Shown here: in pieces, positions 9,450 through 20,845 of the stretch | Position numbering within the stretch: position 1 is the first letter of the stretch | How the letters are laid out: every line of letters begins with the position of its first letter | Assembly: GCA_023014485.1 (NCBI GenBank) | Contig: JAJOZX010003220.1 | Coordinates: forward strand, 170,001 to 234,000 | Length of the DNA stretch: 64,000 nucleotides | Direction: 5' to 3' | DNA from: Bathynomus jamesi | Lineage: Eukaryota; Arthropoda; Malacostraca; Isopoda; Cirolanidae | Position numbers and translations under genes: made by a program | The notes under the pieces: generated by a model | The model's input: the letters and a program-made list of their open reading frames with translations, nothing else | Databases searched by the model: none | Told to the model about the DNA's origin: nothing

Positions 9450-10809
9450 CAGGGTGGGGCACGGGAATCAAGTGTTTTTTGAATAGCTAGTAATCGGCCA
9501 TTAGGAATGGGAGGGGCGTGCGGTAGGTAGCATTCCATTCCTGGGTTCATAGCATTTAACTTTAACTAACACTCACCTTTATCTTTCAGGTGCCATCATG
9601 GAGCAGTGGACGTTAGAACACCGCATGTTCGCGTATGATCATTTTGTTAGGAGTGGCGAGTCAGTGACAGCAGTTCAGCGTGCGTTTCGCCGCAGATTCA
9701 ACATTCATCGAAATGACTCTGTTCCCGCTCGTGACACAATCTTACGTTGGGTTAACAATCTTCGAACAGGAGGCTCAATAATGAAAACAAAACCGAAGGG
9801 GCCGCAACGCACTGTGCGTACTCCAGAGAACGTTGAAAGGGTCAGACAAGCGATGTTGCAAAGCCCAGGCCGCTCTGCTCGGAGACATTCAGCTGCACTC
9901 GGAATCAGCAATCGTACTGTTAGACGGATTTTGCATGAAGAATTACATTTTCACCCATACAAGTTAGCGATGGTGCAGGAATTGAATGTAAACGATTGCC
10001 CCAACGACTGAATTTTGCACAGGAAATGCTTGCACTTTATGAGCAGAATGAAAACATGATGGTGGTAATGAGTGATGAAGCCCATTTCCACCTTAATGGG
10101 GCCGTCAACAATCAAAACTGTCGGTATTGGGCTGCTGAAAATCCGCGACAACTCCATGAAAAACCGCTGCATAGCCCTAAGGTTACAGTTTGGTGCGCGG
10201 TGGGAAAGTTTGGCGTCATCGGTCCCTATTTCTTCGAACAAAATGGGGTTACCGTTACCATAACATCTGGGCGTTACATTGAGATGGTGAACACCTTTTT
10301 CATCCCTGAGTTACGAAGAAGGCGTATTGCTCGTCGACATTTGTGGTTTCAGCAAGATGGGGCCACGCCACACACCGCCAGAGCGTCAATGGCTGTTCTT
10401 CGCCCCCTGTTTCCCAACCATCTCATTTCGAGATTTGGTGACATTGCATGGCCCCCTCGGTCCCCTGACTTGTCCACATGTGACTTCTTTCTATGGGGGT
10501 ACCTCAAGTCACGTGTCTACGAGGACAAGCCCCGTACATTAGATGCATTGAAGGAAGCGATCCGTCAACAAATCATCCAAATCAACAGAGACCTGCTGGG
10601 AAGAGTGGAGGCCAATTTTCGTAAACGCCTTCAACAATGCGTCGACGGCCAAGGACATCATATGCCAGATATAATTTTCGGTACATGATTATTATGACAT
10701 GAAATGCTATGTTCTTACGAATGTTGTTCTACCAATATATTTTCTTTACAAAAATAAATATCATTTTCCTGATTATTCCAAAAACACTTGGTTCCCGTGC
10801 CCCACCCTG
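9450..10809 (+). mobile_element. DD41D (rosa-like) mariner element, full length
   Basis: It has terminal inverted repeats of about 30 bp (CAGGGTGGGGCACGGG at 9450 and its complement ending at 10809) and TA target duplications at 9448-9449 and 10810-10811. The 1,360 bp element carries one transposase gene (9598-10688). The clean ends and target site indicate relatively recent insertion. Confidence 0.92.
9598..10688 (+). pseudogene. DD41D mariner transposase, one frameshift
   Basis: Cut-and-paste transposase of the Tc1/mariner superfamily. The N-terminal half (9598-10011) holds two helix-turn-helix regions (residues about 5-60 and 75-125). The C-terminal half (9996-10688) holds the DDE/D domain: MSDEAHFHLNG (first Asp), WFQQDGATPH (second Asp), then SPDLSTCDFFLWG. 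Counting from the second Asp to the Asp of TCDFF gives 41 intervening residues, the DD41D spacing of rosa-type elements. The halves are out of frame across a CCCC run near 9999, consistent with a single-base indel (true mutation or sequencing error). Otherwise the protein looks complete. Confidence 0.88.
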
Positions 10810-10810
10810 T

Positions 10811-12166
10811 ATATTTTTTACATAAAAAACAATGTTTAAATGTATACTAACCTTATATTAGTATTTTGTCATCTGTCCTTTGGTTTGGATGACTTGTTCT
10901 AGACGTTTTGGCATGGATTTAATCAAGTTTTGACAAACTTCCACTGATATTTCCTTGCACCTTACCTTTTTGATGGCCTCTTGTAATTTTTCGACTGAGC
11001 CAGTGTCGTGGCATTCAACCTTATTTTTTATTATTAGCCACAGATTTTCTATCGGATTGAGATCTGGACTATTACCAGGCCAATCCAAAATATCAAATTT
11101 ATTGTCAGTAATCCATTTTGTCACTATTTTGGCCCTGTGACATGGTGCACCATCATGCATGTATGTTTTTGTCCTTTGGATTGCCATTGCCATTGGAAGT
11201 TTATCCTGTAGCATTGCTAAATACCGTGCACCATTCATAGTTGTGTTCTTCGGAAGAAAATATAAGTTTCCACGCCCATAGTAACCGAAACAACCCCAAA
11301 CCATCACACTTGGAGGGTGTTTCATTGTCTTTAGGGTGTATTTAGGGTCCATCCTATTTGAGCCAATAGGCCGGTGAACATTTTTTGGACAACTTCTGAA
11401 TGTCAAAAATGTCGACTCATCGCTAAATAAAACCTTCTTCCAGTCATCAACAGTCCAATGAATGTATTTTTTACAAAATGCGACACGTTTTTTACGCATT
11501 TTTTCATTAATGAACGGTTTCTTAGCAGCATGGCGAGATGGTAATCCGAGTTCTTTTTGGAGCCGCTCCTGGATAGTTCGTTCAGAAACACCAGATAACA
11601 AATTATTCATATTAAATTTTATTTCTTTCGCAGTTATTGTTGGGTTTTTCAATACTAAACGTTTCATAAGTTTGTCTGTTCGCGAATTTGTTTTTCTCGG
11701 TCTGCCAGATCGTTTTTTAGGGACTGGCGTGGTTAGGCCACCATTGTTCTCAGCCCGTGAAACCCATAAATTAACGGTACTTTGGGATATGTTTAATTCC
11801 TTAGCTATCTGTCTCTGTGATTTCCCACATGCATGCAAAGCAACAATAGCACCTCGACAATCACTCTTAAGTTGTTTTTTAGCACACATTATATATAAAT
11901 TTTATTTACACCACTTTCTGTAAAAAAAAAAAAATATCAAGAAATTTACACAAACAGTGAAATCTGACAAATTTGAGACACAGCCACCCGCAACGAAGGC
12001 TACCAGAACACTAATTTGAGAATGCGTTGGATAGCTCTCATATCAGCGAGCAACCTCAAAGTTACCAGATGTCGCTAGAACAAATAGAAAGTGAATTACG
12101 TGTCTTTGAATATCAAGGGAAAATATTGTATTTTCTTGAGTGATCGGATACTTTTCGCGGGCACTG
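10811..12166 (-). mobile_element. Tc1-like element lacking its 3' terminal repeat
   Basis: Read on the minus strand, the 5' end is CAGTGCCCGCGAAAAG (complement ending at 12166, followed by TA). This is the typical Tc1 terminus upstream of a 343-codon transposase (10858-11889). No matching terminal repeat exists between the ORF end and 10811, where the DD41D element's target TA lies. The 3' end therefore appears deleted at that junction. Confidence 0.8.
10858..11889 (-). CDS. Tc1-like transposase, DD34E, intact ORF
   Basis: A full-length 343 aa Tc1-family transposase. The N-terminal paired-like domain has two helix-turn-helix units (QRQIAKELNISQSTVNLW at residues about 21-38; a second near 70-120) separated by a GRPRK AT-hook-like motif. 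The catalytic domain shows FSDEST (first Asp), MHDGAPCH (second Asp) and WPGNSPDLNPIENLW (Glu); 34 residues separate the second Asp from the Glu, the canonical DD34E. No stops or frameshifts interrupt it. With one terminal repeat missing, this copy could supply enzyme but probably could not move itself. Confidence 0.93.
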   Translation of the reverse strand: MCAKKQLKSDCRGAIVALHACGKSQRQIAKELNISQSTVNLWVSRAENNGGLTTPVPKKRSGRPRKTNSRTDKLMKRLVLKNPTITAKEIKFNMNNLLSGVSERTIQERLQKELGLPSRHAAKKPFINEKMRKKRVAFCKKYIHWTVDDWKKVLFSDESTFLTFRSCPKNVHRPIGSNRMDPKYTLKTMKHPPSVMVWGCFGYYGRGNLYFLPKNTTMNGARYLAMLQDKLPMAMAIQRTKTYMHDGAPCHRAKIVTKWITDNKFDILDWPGNSPDLNPIENLWLIIKNKVECHDTGSVEKLQEAIKKVRCKEISVEVCQNLIKSMPKRLEQVIQTKGQMTKY

Positions 12167-12705
12167 TAGATAGAAGAAGATAGAAGATAATAATTTGAAA
12201 ATTTACATGGGTGTATACATATACCCAAATTTTGTGGGCATCATTATCATTTAATGTTGACTTGTTTAGTTTCTATTCTCTATAGGCTGCATTACTTTTG
12301 CACAATATTTGAAGACAAGGTAAATTTTTTAGCTGTGGCATCGTTTAAACAGATAAACAAGATATTTGAAAATAAGCCATATTTTTATCTTAAACCGCAT
12401 ATTGACAGGTCTGATGTTATCATGATCTGCCGAGTTAACTAAAAATGGAAATTGAAATATGAATTTTTACACTTAAACATGCATATGAGCAAAAATTAAA
12501 GGCTTAAGAGTTAAAATTAAACGTTAGGCAAGACATGACTTCATCTTTTATAACGAAGAGAGAATGTATACAGAAAATGGACATTGCAAAATTTGCAGGT
12601 TTCATTATTAAGTTAAATCTAAAAAAATGATTAAGTAAATTCAAAAGAAACAATTCACTAATTATTTGACAAAAATAGAAAGCAAATAAAATTTTTATCC
12701 AAACT
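12167..12705 (+). repeat. Dispersed repeat Y, copy 1
   Basis: Positions about 12250-12690 match, inverted and diverged, positions about 29640-30070. Shared landmarks include GTTTAAACAGATAAAC, GATCTGCCGAGTTAA and ATAACGAAGAGAGAATG. Unknown family, no coding sequence. The right end merges with sequence related to repeat X (24685/33765), because TTTATCCAAACTCGCGTTA occurs in both. Confidence 0.7.
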
Positions 12706-15333
12706 CGCGTTATGAATATCCGAATAGAAAAATTACATAAATATACGACTATATAAAGATAAGGATTTATGGATTTATACAAATATACGAATTATATAGG
12801 AATATAGGAATTGTTCATTGTTCATTTCCACATATATATATACTGTATATAAAACAAAACATTCAAGGACCATGGTACCCAAAAGGTACGGTATCTTAGG
12901 TGCGAGGCACCTGGTAGCGTTTCCTATATGTGTAACAGCACACTTTCTTCCCCCAAAGTTCCTTCACGCCCCCCTAGTTTCTGTGCGTGAAAATTGTAAG
13001 TCCATACAGTCAGTTGAAGTGGCTGCTCACTCTCCTCTTGTAAGCTCACTAGCTCCTTCAGCGAATCAAAGTTAACGATCCGCCGGTTCGCCTTGTTAAG
13101 CGTGATGCCTTCAGCTTTCAAGATAAATCTCACATCCTCCCTCACCCTCATCCATACCCCATAAGTTTCTGGACCTGTTGAGACAAAAGAATCAGCGTAG
13201 GCACTATCTCCATACTCATCCTTGATCTCATCAGTCAACTCTCTGAGGAATTCCCCAATAAGTGGCATGTAATCACCTTCCTATTCCGTCAATACCACAC
13301 TATCTGTGTTTGTGTACAGAACCCTCCGCCCAAGGGAATGCAGCAGACTCCAAAGTTTGATGCGAGCGTAAGCTGTGGTGAAGCTGGCTACAGGTATGTT
13401 TGTAACACGTGATGTATCTGTAGCCAATTCGGTCCTGTTGTACTTTATTATGTACGTATTACCTACATTCACGATCTCCATAATCTCTTCATCGGGAGCA
13501 TTGGCATAATCCCACACGTCGTTATAACTTTGGGTTCGATGGACGTTCCCCTTGCCTGTATTCTGAGCAAATTTTCACCAAAGACAATTTAGGCACAACT
13601 TTGCGCTAAAGCGCTTGCCTGGGTTCTTTACAATGTGGGAACAGTCACGATCACGGCAGCGCTGAATATAAGCCGATTTTTCATTTTCGTTATCAACTCC
13701 TCGCGGGTACCCTGACGCTTCTACCATATCCTTCAAAAAAGTGTTTATATATGGTGTGAAAAGGTTGGGTAGCTTCTGAAACCTCCACACCTCATATATC
13801 TTCAATATTCTGTAGCAATGCCGAACGGCTAGGTCCAGCTCAGGATTTGTATATACGCCTCTGATCTTCCGCTGGTTGGATGTGTAATTACAGGCCCCAT
13901 TGTTCTCCTCTGCGCACTTCAAGCACAGGGGAAACATGAGTTTGTGGTCTATAAAGACGGGTAAGAACGGCATCCATAAGTCGGGAGGGGTAGCACATCT
14001 ACGAAAGAAAGACCAAAATAGTTCTCGTTCAAATTAGCTGAGAACTCTTCGATGGTGGGCAGGGCAGGTCCCACCAGTTTTTCAGATGCTCCTACGGGGT
14101 TCTTCATCATGTAGGGGTATAAAGGACAGAAGTCGTTGTAATGGAATTTCACGCCCTCCGCAGGTGGAAAGTATAGTATGAAGGGGTTTGTACGTCCGCC
14201 GAACAAACTATCGGCGCATTTGAGACGATCGAACACCATTGAACGTTTGATGGTGTTTATTTCTTGGCGATACTCCTCATCTGTCCTCATCTGTGCATTA
14301 TATTTGTGCTCCCACAAGACCTTGTGAGTGACCTGCGAGTCTATAAGCTGATCGCGAGTGCGGGTCCATGTAAGACTGTCGGCAGGAGATCAACCGTGGA
14401 TATCTACGATTTCACACTCAGGACGTGGGCACCCATGCCACCAGCAACCGTTAAAGGAATATACCAGTGGCACGGTCCTCGCTTAGACCATCCACCTATA
14501 AAACACGACCACTGACCTTAATGGGGACTTCCACAGTGTTCTGGCCATGTTTTATGTATACACCGGTCTGTTGCTGGAGGTGTATGAGCCAGTAAATAGT
14601 CTTATGCCCATAACTGTGTGGGTTGTTTCTGTGAATGACGGCTAGTGTGTCTTTAGGCTTGAAATTGTTCTTGAACACCGTAAAGCACAATGAGGCGATC
14701 GTAGTTGCGACTTGTAGCTGGTCACAGTTGAACCGGTCTATGTACACAGTTCAACCGGTCTATGTACATCTTTCTAAAGGCCTGGAAACATACTCTAAGG
14801 AAGCGCACATCATTCACGCAATAACGCTCACATTCATCCGCTAAATTGTAAGGAATATCTTCATTAAAACTGTTGTAGTAGCGGTCAAAATCTTCACGCT
14901 CACTATTACCCATGTTGGCATAGTTAAAATAAGGTTTGGTGGAGGTAGGCCTACGTAATTTAAAGTGTCGCTAGTGAGGAAAGTGTAACGGAAATACCCT
15001 TTCGAAACTTCGGCGGCTAAGTCCATCACCTTGGGTAGCTTGGCTAATTTACAAGGTGTGAATAATAGTGTCTTTAAACTGAACATTACATCTTATTTGC
15101 ATCTGTATAAGTTTGTTTCCTCTTTTCAAGGGATCGCCTGTAAATATCTCCGATGACTGTTGTCAAGAAGATACTCTTCTTGAGTAGGATTACTCCTTAT
15201 AAAATTAAAATTCTACATCCACAGTGACCCTTTCTAAACGATCAGAATGTGTTCATACGTTCGTTTCCTAAAAAGCGATGTGATTTGTATGACAAATCGT
15301 CTCTAACCTCATTTCTGTTGGAGTACATTACCT
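12706..15333. repeat. Segmental duplication, copy 2 (pairs with 4613-7254)
   Basis: Near-identical to 4613-7254. At its right side it continues, after a roughly 430 bp insertion, into the N-terminal half of the same PolB gene. This copy therefore sits in the original Polinton context. The left boundary lies in a repeat X-like sequence. Confidence 0.88.
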
Positions 15334-16715
15334 CATAATGCATATTATTTTTAAAAAGGTTCTTCCTGAATGCTGGTACTCTCCGATACCACATCGGGAA
15401 GATATAAAAGAACGTTTTGTTAATAAATCACTAAGAGAAATACACTTGGAGGCTGTTGGATACATCTCGGCATCCACAGGATTCCTAACTTTAGCAATAA
15501 CCTTTCCTGCCCATAGTTATATATATATATCATTTATCTTTTGTCATTTTTTTTTTTGTCCATTTCATTTAGTCACTTTAACCCTTCATTTAAGTTAATG
15601 TCCTTATAGTATAATTATATATCTGATGTCATACCCATTTAATTAAGTAACTTAGTTTTCATTATATATATAATTTAAATTTCTTTTTGTATATTTTTTT
15701 CATCCTAACCACTGAGTGTAATTTTTAAATTCCAATCATAAATTAATTAAGAACTTGGTTTTTTGACACTCGTGTTCAAGCAGTTCCTCATAAAGGAATT
15801 GTGTGTCAAATTTTGCGCCGTTACGGGCAAGAATATACAGTCATTTATTTTAACTTGTCCGCTAACTTGACAATATAGGACACAAAGAGTTTCACGGGGT
15901 TGTCGTGCGCGATCGTTCTAAAAACGTTTGTTCATTTACCACTTTTGCGACACTCATCACACTCGAACTCCATGCACTCGTCGAAGATAGTCTTGCTTAC
16001 GAGTAGATGTGAGATAACCTCTTTGGTTTCAGCATCCGTATATGTTTCTATATCGTAGTATACTGTTCTACAAAGTTTATTTTTAGGCTTAGCATCTTTC
16101 ACATAACATACTTCTGCCTTATATTCCTTATGGCATGTAGAACAGTGAATTTCATCACATTTATGCGTGAATTTCCTCCAATTATCCATCATATGAAACA
16201 TACTACATTCACAGATTCTCATTTTCTCCGTTATTTTTGAAAAATGTGCGTCTACACTCACATTACAGTCCCTCTTCTCAGCTTCAACTACACGAATTTC
16301 ACAGTTGGAACTTTTACATTACTCACATACCATGTGACAATCCTTACAATGTTTCACAATATCATCCGCAAACTCGAGACATCCTTTACACCAATCATGA
16401 TGCCTTCCATATTTTCGACTTTAATCATAACTCGCGTAAAGAGCCCTTATATTGCGGATGGTGAGATACGTTGTTCCTGATAACCCTAAAATAAGTAGGT
16501 ATTTTGTACGGTCTTTCACACTGCCTTTAAAAACATACTCAGTCCTACGACGATCATCCATTCCAAATACAACGTTGAGAACATTCATTTCCTGCTCCCC
16601 TTCTCAGGTCTTCAGAACCCATATTACGGTCAAACTCGAGCTTGCAATCTGTGGCCATTTTACGAGCACGCTGCACAACCGTCGGCAACCAATTTTTTTT
16701 GCCCCATGCATTTAG
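12924..16715 (-). pseudogene. Polinton DNA polymerase B, nearly whole gene in pieces (copy 2)
   Basis: Minus-strand order: a Cys-rich N-terminal region with several CxxC pairs (about 16160-16460), Exo I with YYDIETY (near 16050), Exo II with NGAKFDTQF (near 15810), then after the inserted stretch 15338-15765 the same palm, motif A (DFCPLYP), AYARIKLW, motif C (YTNTDS) and C-terminal NFDSLKELV blocks as in copy 1. These belong to Polinton protein-primed polymerases that copy the element's linear DNA. The Asn in motif C, many frameshifts and the insertion make it a pseudogene. It is transcribed away from the capsid genes that begin at 18281. Confidence 0.87.
15338..15765. other. Insertion of unknown origin inside PolB
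   Basis: About 430 bp of AT-rich sequence separates the PolB blocks and is absent from PolB logic. A plus-strand ORF of 86 codons (15338-15598) does not resemble anything I know. No terminal repeats were found. It may be a small transposon relic, or filler from a repair event. Confidence 0.5.
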
Positions 16716-16743
16716 TACAGTAAACATATGAGCTATGGCTACT

Positions 16744-17711
16744 CAGTGGCGTACTAAAGGGGATGCGAGGGGGAAAGTCCGCCCCGGGTGACAGCCAGGA
16801 GGGGGTTGCCATCCGGAGAAGATATTCAGCCTGGTGAATCTAAAGGGCAAATACAAGAAGCATCTTCACAAGAGGATTCAAATGAGAGAGAGCAAGGATT
16901 AGAGGATGGCAATTCAGTTTCTGAAAGTAGTGAAACTGATGAAGAGGAAGGAGACGCCAGCAGAAGTCCACACCAACAGGAGGAAGACTCTGATGAAGAA
17001 GAGGAGACGGATAGATTTTCAATTTATTCTGATGTCACTGCTTGGCTAATCCCGGTTCAAAATGACTTGAGAGTTGATCTTATTAAGAGGGGTGAACCCT
17101 TCCAAAATAGGGATGGACCTTTCAGTGCAGTTCAAAGACAAGGAGAGAAATCCAAAGGGAAGAGTCGACAGCTGACCACTGCATGGTTCTATAAGGCTCT
17201 GCCAAATGGCGAGAAAGTTTTGAGAACATGGATGGTTTACTCTCCATCAAAAGAAAGTTTTTGTTTTTGCTGCGGACTGTTTGCTCTTGATGACAAAGGA
17301 ATTGGAACATCCAGCTTTGTCACTGGGTTTCAAGCATGGTGGAAGCTAAACCCAAAGGTGTCTGACCATGAGGCTTCTGAGCAGCATCTCTCATACCTGG
17401 AGAAATGGAAGACCTTGGGAGCAGGGTTGAAGCTTCAAAAAACCATTGATCAAGTTCATCAAGCAACAATGGACAAGGAGAGAAAGAAATGGAGGGATAT
17501 TTTACATCGCCTCTTGGACGTAACCTTGTTTCTGGCTCACCAGAATCTTCCTTTTCGTGGTCACAAAGAGGACATGTGATCAGCAAACAAAGGAAACTTC
17601 ATGGAATTGGTAGAGTTGCTGTCAACTTATGATCCAGTTTTGAAAGAACATTTTGTAAGGATTAAGCATTCTATTCCATCTGGGAGGAGAGTGACTTCGT
17701 ATTTATCTCTT
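16744..17711 (+). mobile_element. hAT-type transposon, 5' fragment
   Basis: It starts CAGTGGCGTACTAAAGG, a classic hAT terminal repeat, then an acidic leader and a zinc-finger/transposase N-terminal region. The right side stops abruptly at the Polinton integrase (AERVQ..., 17713), with no matching 3' terminal repeat. It is therefore a truncated insertion between PolB and integrase sequences. Confidence 0.8.
16788..17710 (+). pseudogene. hAT transposase / zinc finger MYM-like N-terminal fragment
   Basis: An acidic Ser/Glu-rich leader (residues about 1-75) is followed by a TTF/MYM-type zinc-finger region with FCFCCGLF and a SDHEASEQHLSY segment (about residues 160-205). Next comes the start of the DUF4371-type hAT domain (NLPFRGHKED). 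A TGA stop at 17577 interrupts the frame, but the characteristic sequence (NFMELVELLSTYDPVLKEH) continues to about 17710, where it is truncated. The RNase H-like catalytic core and dimerisation region are absent. These proteins normally excise and insert hAT elements; this one cannot. Confidence 0.8.
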
Positions 17712-17712
17712 T

Positions 17713-18272
17713 AGCTGAAAGAGTTCAACGTACCATAAAGGAACGCATGCAACGCTATTTCACACATAAAAACAGATACAGGTATATAGACATTCTGGAT
17801 TCGCTGGCCTCATCCTACAACTGTTCACACCACCGTGCGATTGGTACAACACCTAACGAAATTTTAGAAAGAGGTAAGCATACAGAAGAAAAGATAGTCG
17901 TAGAGTGTCAACACACACTGCGCGTTTCAAAATCAATGATTATGTAAGGCTGTCGCGTTCGGCTAATAAATTTGCGAAGAGATTTGAGCAAGATTGGACA
18001 CGGGAGATTTTTAAAATTAGGGCTATGAGACCTAAAGACGAGATAATGCTGTATTACGTTGAAGATTTGAATGGGGAAGAAATTGGAGGGGGCTTTTACG
18101 GCGAGGAGCTGCAGAAAGTGACATTTAATTTAGGAAAAAATGTGTTTAAATTTGAAAAAAATTTAGGCAGAAAAGGTTCAGGAAAGAGAAAATGTATCTA
18201 GTGAAATGGCTAGGATACCCAGAAGGCTTCAACACCTATATAAAAGCTGATGCAATAATGAAGCTTAAATAG
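17713..18272 (+). pseudogene. Polinton integrase, C-terminal part with chromodomain
   Basis: The remnant starts AERVQRTIKERM, which holds the third catalytic residue (Glu) of the retroviral-type DDE integrase core. It continues YIDILDSLASSYNCSHHRAIG, an SH3-like DNA-binding segment (YVRLSRSANKFAKRF), and ends in a chromodomain tail (YLVKWLGYPEGFNTY). Polinton integrase inserts element DNA into chromosomes. The first two catalytic Asp residues lie upstream and were lost with the hAT insertion. Frame changes occur at about 17945 and 18190. The stop at 18270-18272 is 8 bases before the next start. Confidence 0.85.
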
Positions 18273-18280
18273 TATGCAAC

Positions 18281-19157
18281 ATGGCGCCTAACTACTTCTA
18301 CGTCACCCTCCCGTCCTCTTCTTCTCTGTCTGTACATCTTGGCAACACCCTGGCAAACTTTGCAACAGAACTTCACGAGCCCACTGAATTGGGCCGTGAA
18401 TCATATGAGGTAGGAATATGCGAAATTCAATTGGCTACCAAATTTTAAGTATTGATAATAAAGAATCCGTTTTTACGGTTCTTAGAGATCGTGATGAGTG
18501 TGAAAAGGCCGAGGTAACTCGGGATGAAACCATGCGTGCCGCCCGGAGTGGGGAGGCACAGTACTACAGTACAGTAGTAACACTAGGCCCGGGTCATTAT
18601 GGCGCAGCCGACGATGTTGTGAAAGACTTAAATGGTAGTTTAAAAAGATTAAATCTTACAGATGATTTAGTATACGAAATCATGAACAAAGATATCCCGG
18701 CACATACTCTAACTAAAATTAGAGGATAACAGAAATATTAAAGACAAAGGGCTGCTGAAAATTATAACCCAGGGCCAATATAGAGCAGCCATCCAAAGAG
18801 ATACCTTTCACGAAGCACAACATTACTTGTGCAGCTTAATGTATCAGCTGAAATTGGAGAAATTGAAAGATGGCTACACTCCACCGGACATGTGTTATAT
18901 TTACAGCAATATCGTGAAACATCAGTTTGTTGGGGATACCCAGGAGCGTCTGTTGCGCATCGCTCACATTCCCAATCATAGAGGAAGGAGCTTAAGCATT
19001 ACATACGACAAGCAACATTATGTCAATGTCGCACTTAACCTACTAACCAATATCTCAATATATACAGTATATAAGAACGATTGAGGGGTAAAGCTTTCCA
19101 TTCGATGACGGGAGCTTAACAGTGAAGCTGCACTTTCGTCTCACTGTGATAAAATGA
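18281..19157 (+). pseudogene. Polinton minor capsid (penton-like) protein
   Basis: It begins MAPNYFYVTLPSSSSL at 18281, with NTLANF and YEVGICEIQL following. That is the characteristic N-terminus of a Polinton virion protein that I take to be the penton-like minor capsid protein. The middle is broken by stops and frameshifts (after about 18446 and again near 18730). The C-terminus returns with YDKQHYVNVALNLLTNISI and finally DDGSLTVKLHFR, the usual family ending. The stop overlaps the next ATG in an ATGA (19154-19157), typical of compact viral genes. The family is recognised from its ends; the structural role is inferred. Confidence 0.75.
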
Positions 19158-19544
19158 CCCGAAGGCCTTTCACAATCTATCGAGGGGTGAGATACCAGCG
19201 CGGGAGTGGGATTGGATCCATTTTTTCAACCGTACTGCGTACGCATCTCCCCCTGTTGAAGAGTGGTGCCAGATATCTCGGCAAGAAAACGTTACAATCA
19301 GGTCTTAACACGGTAGAAGACATAATGGCGGGACTAACCCTAAAGAAACTCCCAAAAAGCACTTAAAGCGTACACGGGACGAAATCATCAAAGATGCAAA
19401 GAGAAAAATGCGTGGTGGTGGGAAGAAGAGTCCTGTACGGAAGAAGAAGAAGCGGTTACCAGCACTGGCGTTAAACGTAAAAGGCCTTCAAAAAAGAAGT
19501 GTTCTAAGCACATGAAACCTATGGTTGACCACTATTTTAACTGA
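19154..19544 (+). pseudogene. Polinton pX-like basic core protein
   Basis: The N-terminus has YRGVRYQRGSGIGSIFSTVL, followed by PLLKSGARYLGKKTLQSGLN. This matches a small Polinton/adintovirus protein compared with adenovirus pX/core polypeptides, which condense DNA or act on membranes. A frameshift near 19345 moves the frame to a strongly basic tail (KRTRDEIIKDAKRKM, then lysine clusters). A third frame carries a further basic tail to 19544. The gene lies between minor and major capsid genes, overlapping the former by four bases. The function is inferred from adenovirus-like counterparts. Confidence 0.7.
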
Positions 19545-19624
19545 TATAAATTAAGGACGTTGTTCTCATGAATCATAGACTGTTTACTACTTGTTGAGAG
19601 AAGTGTCACTGTTTCTGGCTCGCC

Positions 19625-20843
19625 ATGGCCCGTTTCATCCATCTGTGTAGTTCACAATGTTGTAAATCGGAGCTGGCCCTCTTTGACATGCCCCCAACTC
19701 AACTTTCTATATAGCACAGTGACTTTATTAAAATTAATCCGTTAAACACCATTAGCTCCCGAGTGCTCCTATAGAGTTCGTGATCCCCAGCTCAGACCCT
19801 TACTTTTTTATCCAAACTGTGTGCACATGTACGTTAAACTATGAATAGCACATTCAGGTGGAACGGATTGCGAAGAAAAATATGTTGTATTTTCAGAAAC
19901 AAACTTTCTACACCCCATATTCAGTCAGTGTGACGTGTATTTAAATCAGGTCAACATCTTGGTAGGATCTGGCTACTATCACCTGGAAAAATGAACTCAA
20001 CTTTTCAAAAGAAGCGAAGGATACCTTTTTAACTGCCGAAGGCTATTATCAAGCTAAAGATGAAAGTAGTATATAGAGGACAAATTTAAAAATTCTAAAA
20101 AGGAGATATATGAATGCTTTGGGCGCCTACACACAGATTTCACATTCCAGGAGAAGCTGCTTGTGAATGGGGTGGATATAAAAATAAAGCTCACGCGTAC
20201 GAACCCTGAGATTTGTTTAAATCTGAGGGCTGATTCATATTATGGAAACATATCTCCGCGTGCGTCGAGTGAAGTTAAGCTCTGCTAAACAAATAGCAGT
20301 TGAAAAACATTTGCTACACACTACAGTAAAATATCCAATTAACAGAATACAGCTCAAATTATACACGGTGCCATCAGGGTTGACATCGAAGCAGAAAGAA
20401 AATGTTGCCCTTGAAGCTCTACCTAAAAGGTTATTAATTGGAATTCAGAAACACGCTTCGGTGAATGGAAAATATAAAAAGAATGCATTTACTTTCGAAA
20501 ATTTCGGCTTTAAAAATATAACCCTATAGGTCAGTGGAGTCGCCTTATGGGGGGACATTAGAAACGGATTATTCAACAGAAGCCGTGTTCCCGCTTTGCT
20601 CGAGAGCTTATAGTAATCTTACATATATTGCCGGTACTTCCAACAAATTATGAAACGGCGTAACACAAAAGGAATTCGTAGAACAGGTTAACCTTTACCC
20701 ATTTCACATCACGCAAGATTTATCTCGTAGTATAAATACTAAATACCAAGCCGTTAGGCGCATCTATTAGTTTAGTAGTATACCTTGAATCGCAAGCCCT
20801 AATAGAGATTGATAGGTTTAGAGATGTAGTCACAGACTTTTAA
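19625..20843 (+). pseudogene. Polinton major capsid protein (double jelly roll)
   Basis: The start at 19625 (MARFIHLCSSQCCKSELALF, then DMPPTQLSI) matches the typical N-terminus of Polinton major capsid proteins. SAPIEFVIPSSDPYF follows near 19770. GRLHTDFTFQEKLLVNGVD appears near 20125. ETYLRVRRVKLS and LPKRLLIGI lie at 20242-20529, and the gene ends EIDRFRDVVTDF at 20843. The protein normally forms the icosahedral shell as hexon-like trimers. At least five frame breaks and several stops show long neutral decay. The order of landmarks along the sequence matches the family, so this is one gene. Confidence 0.82.
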
Positions 20844-20845
20844 AA

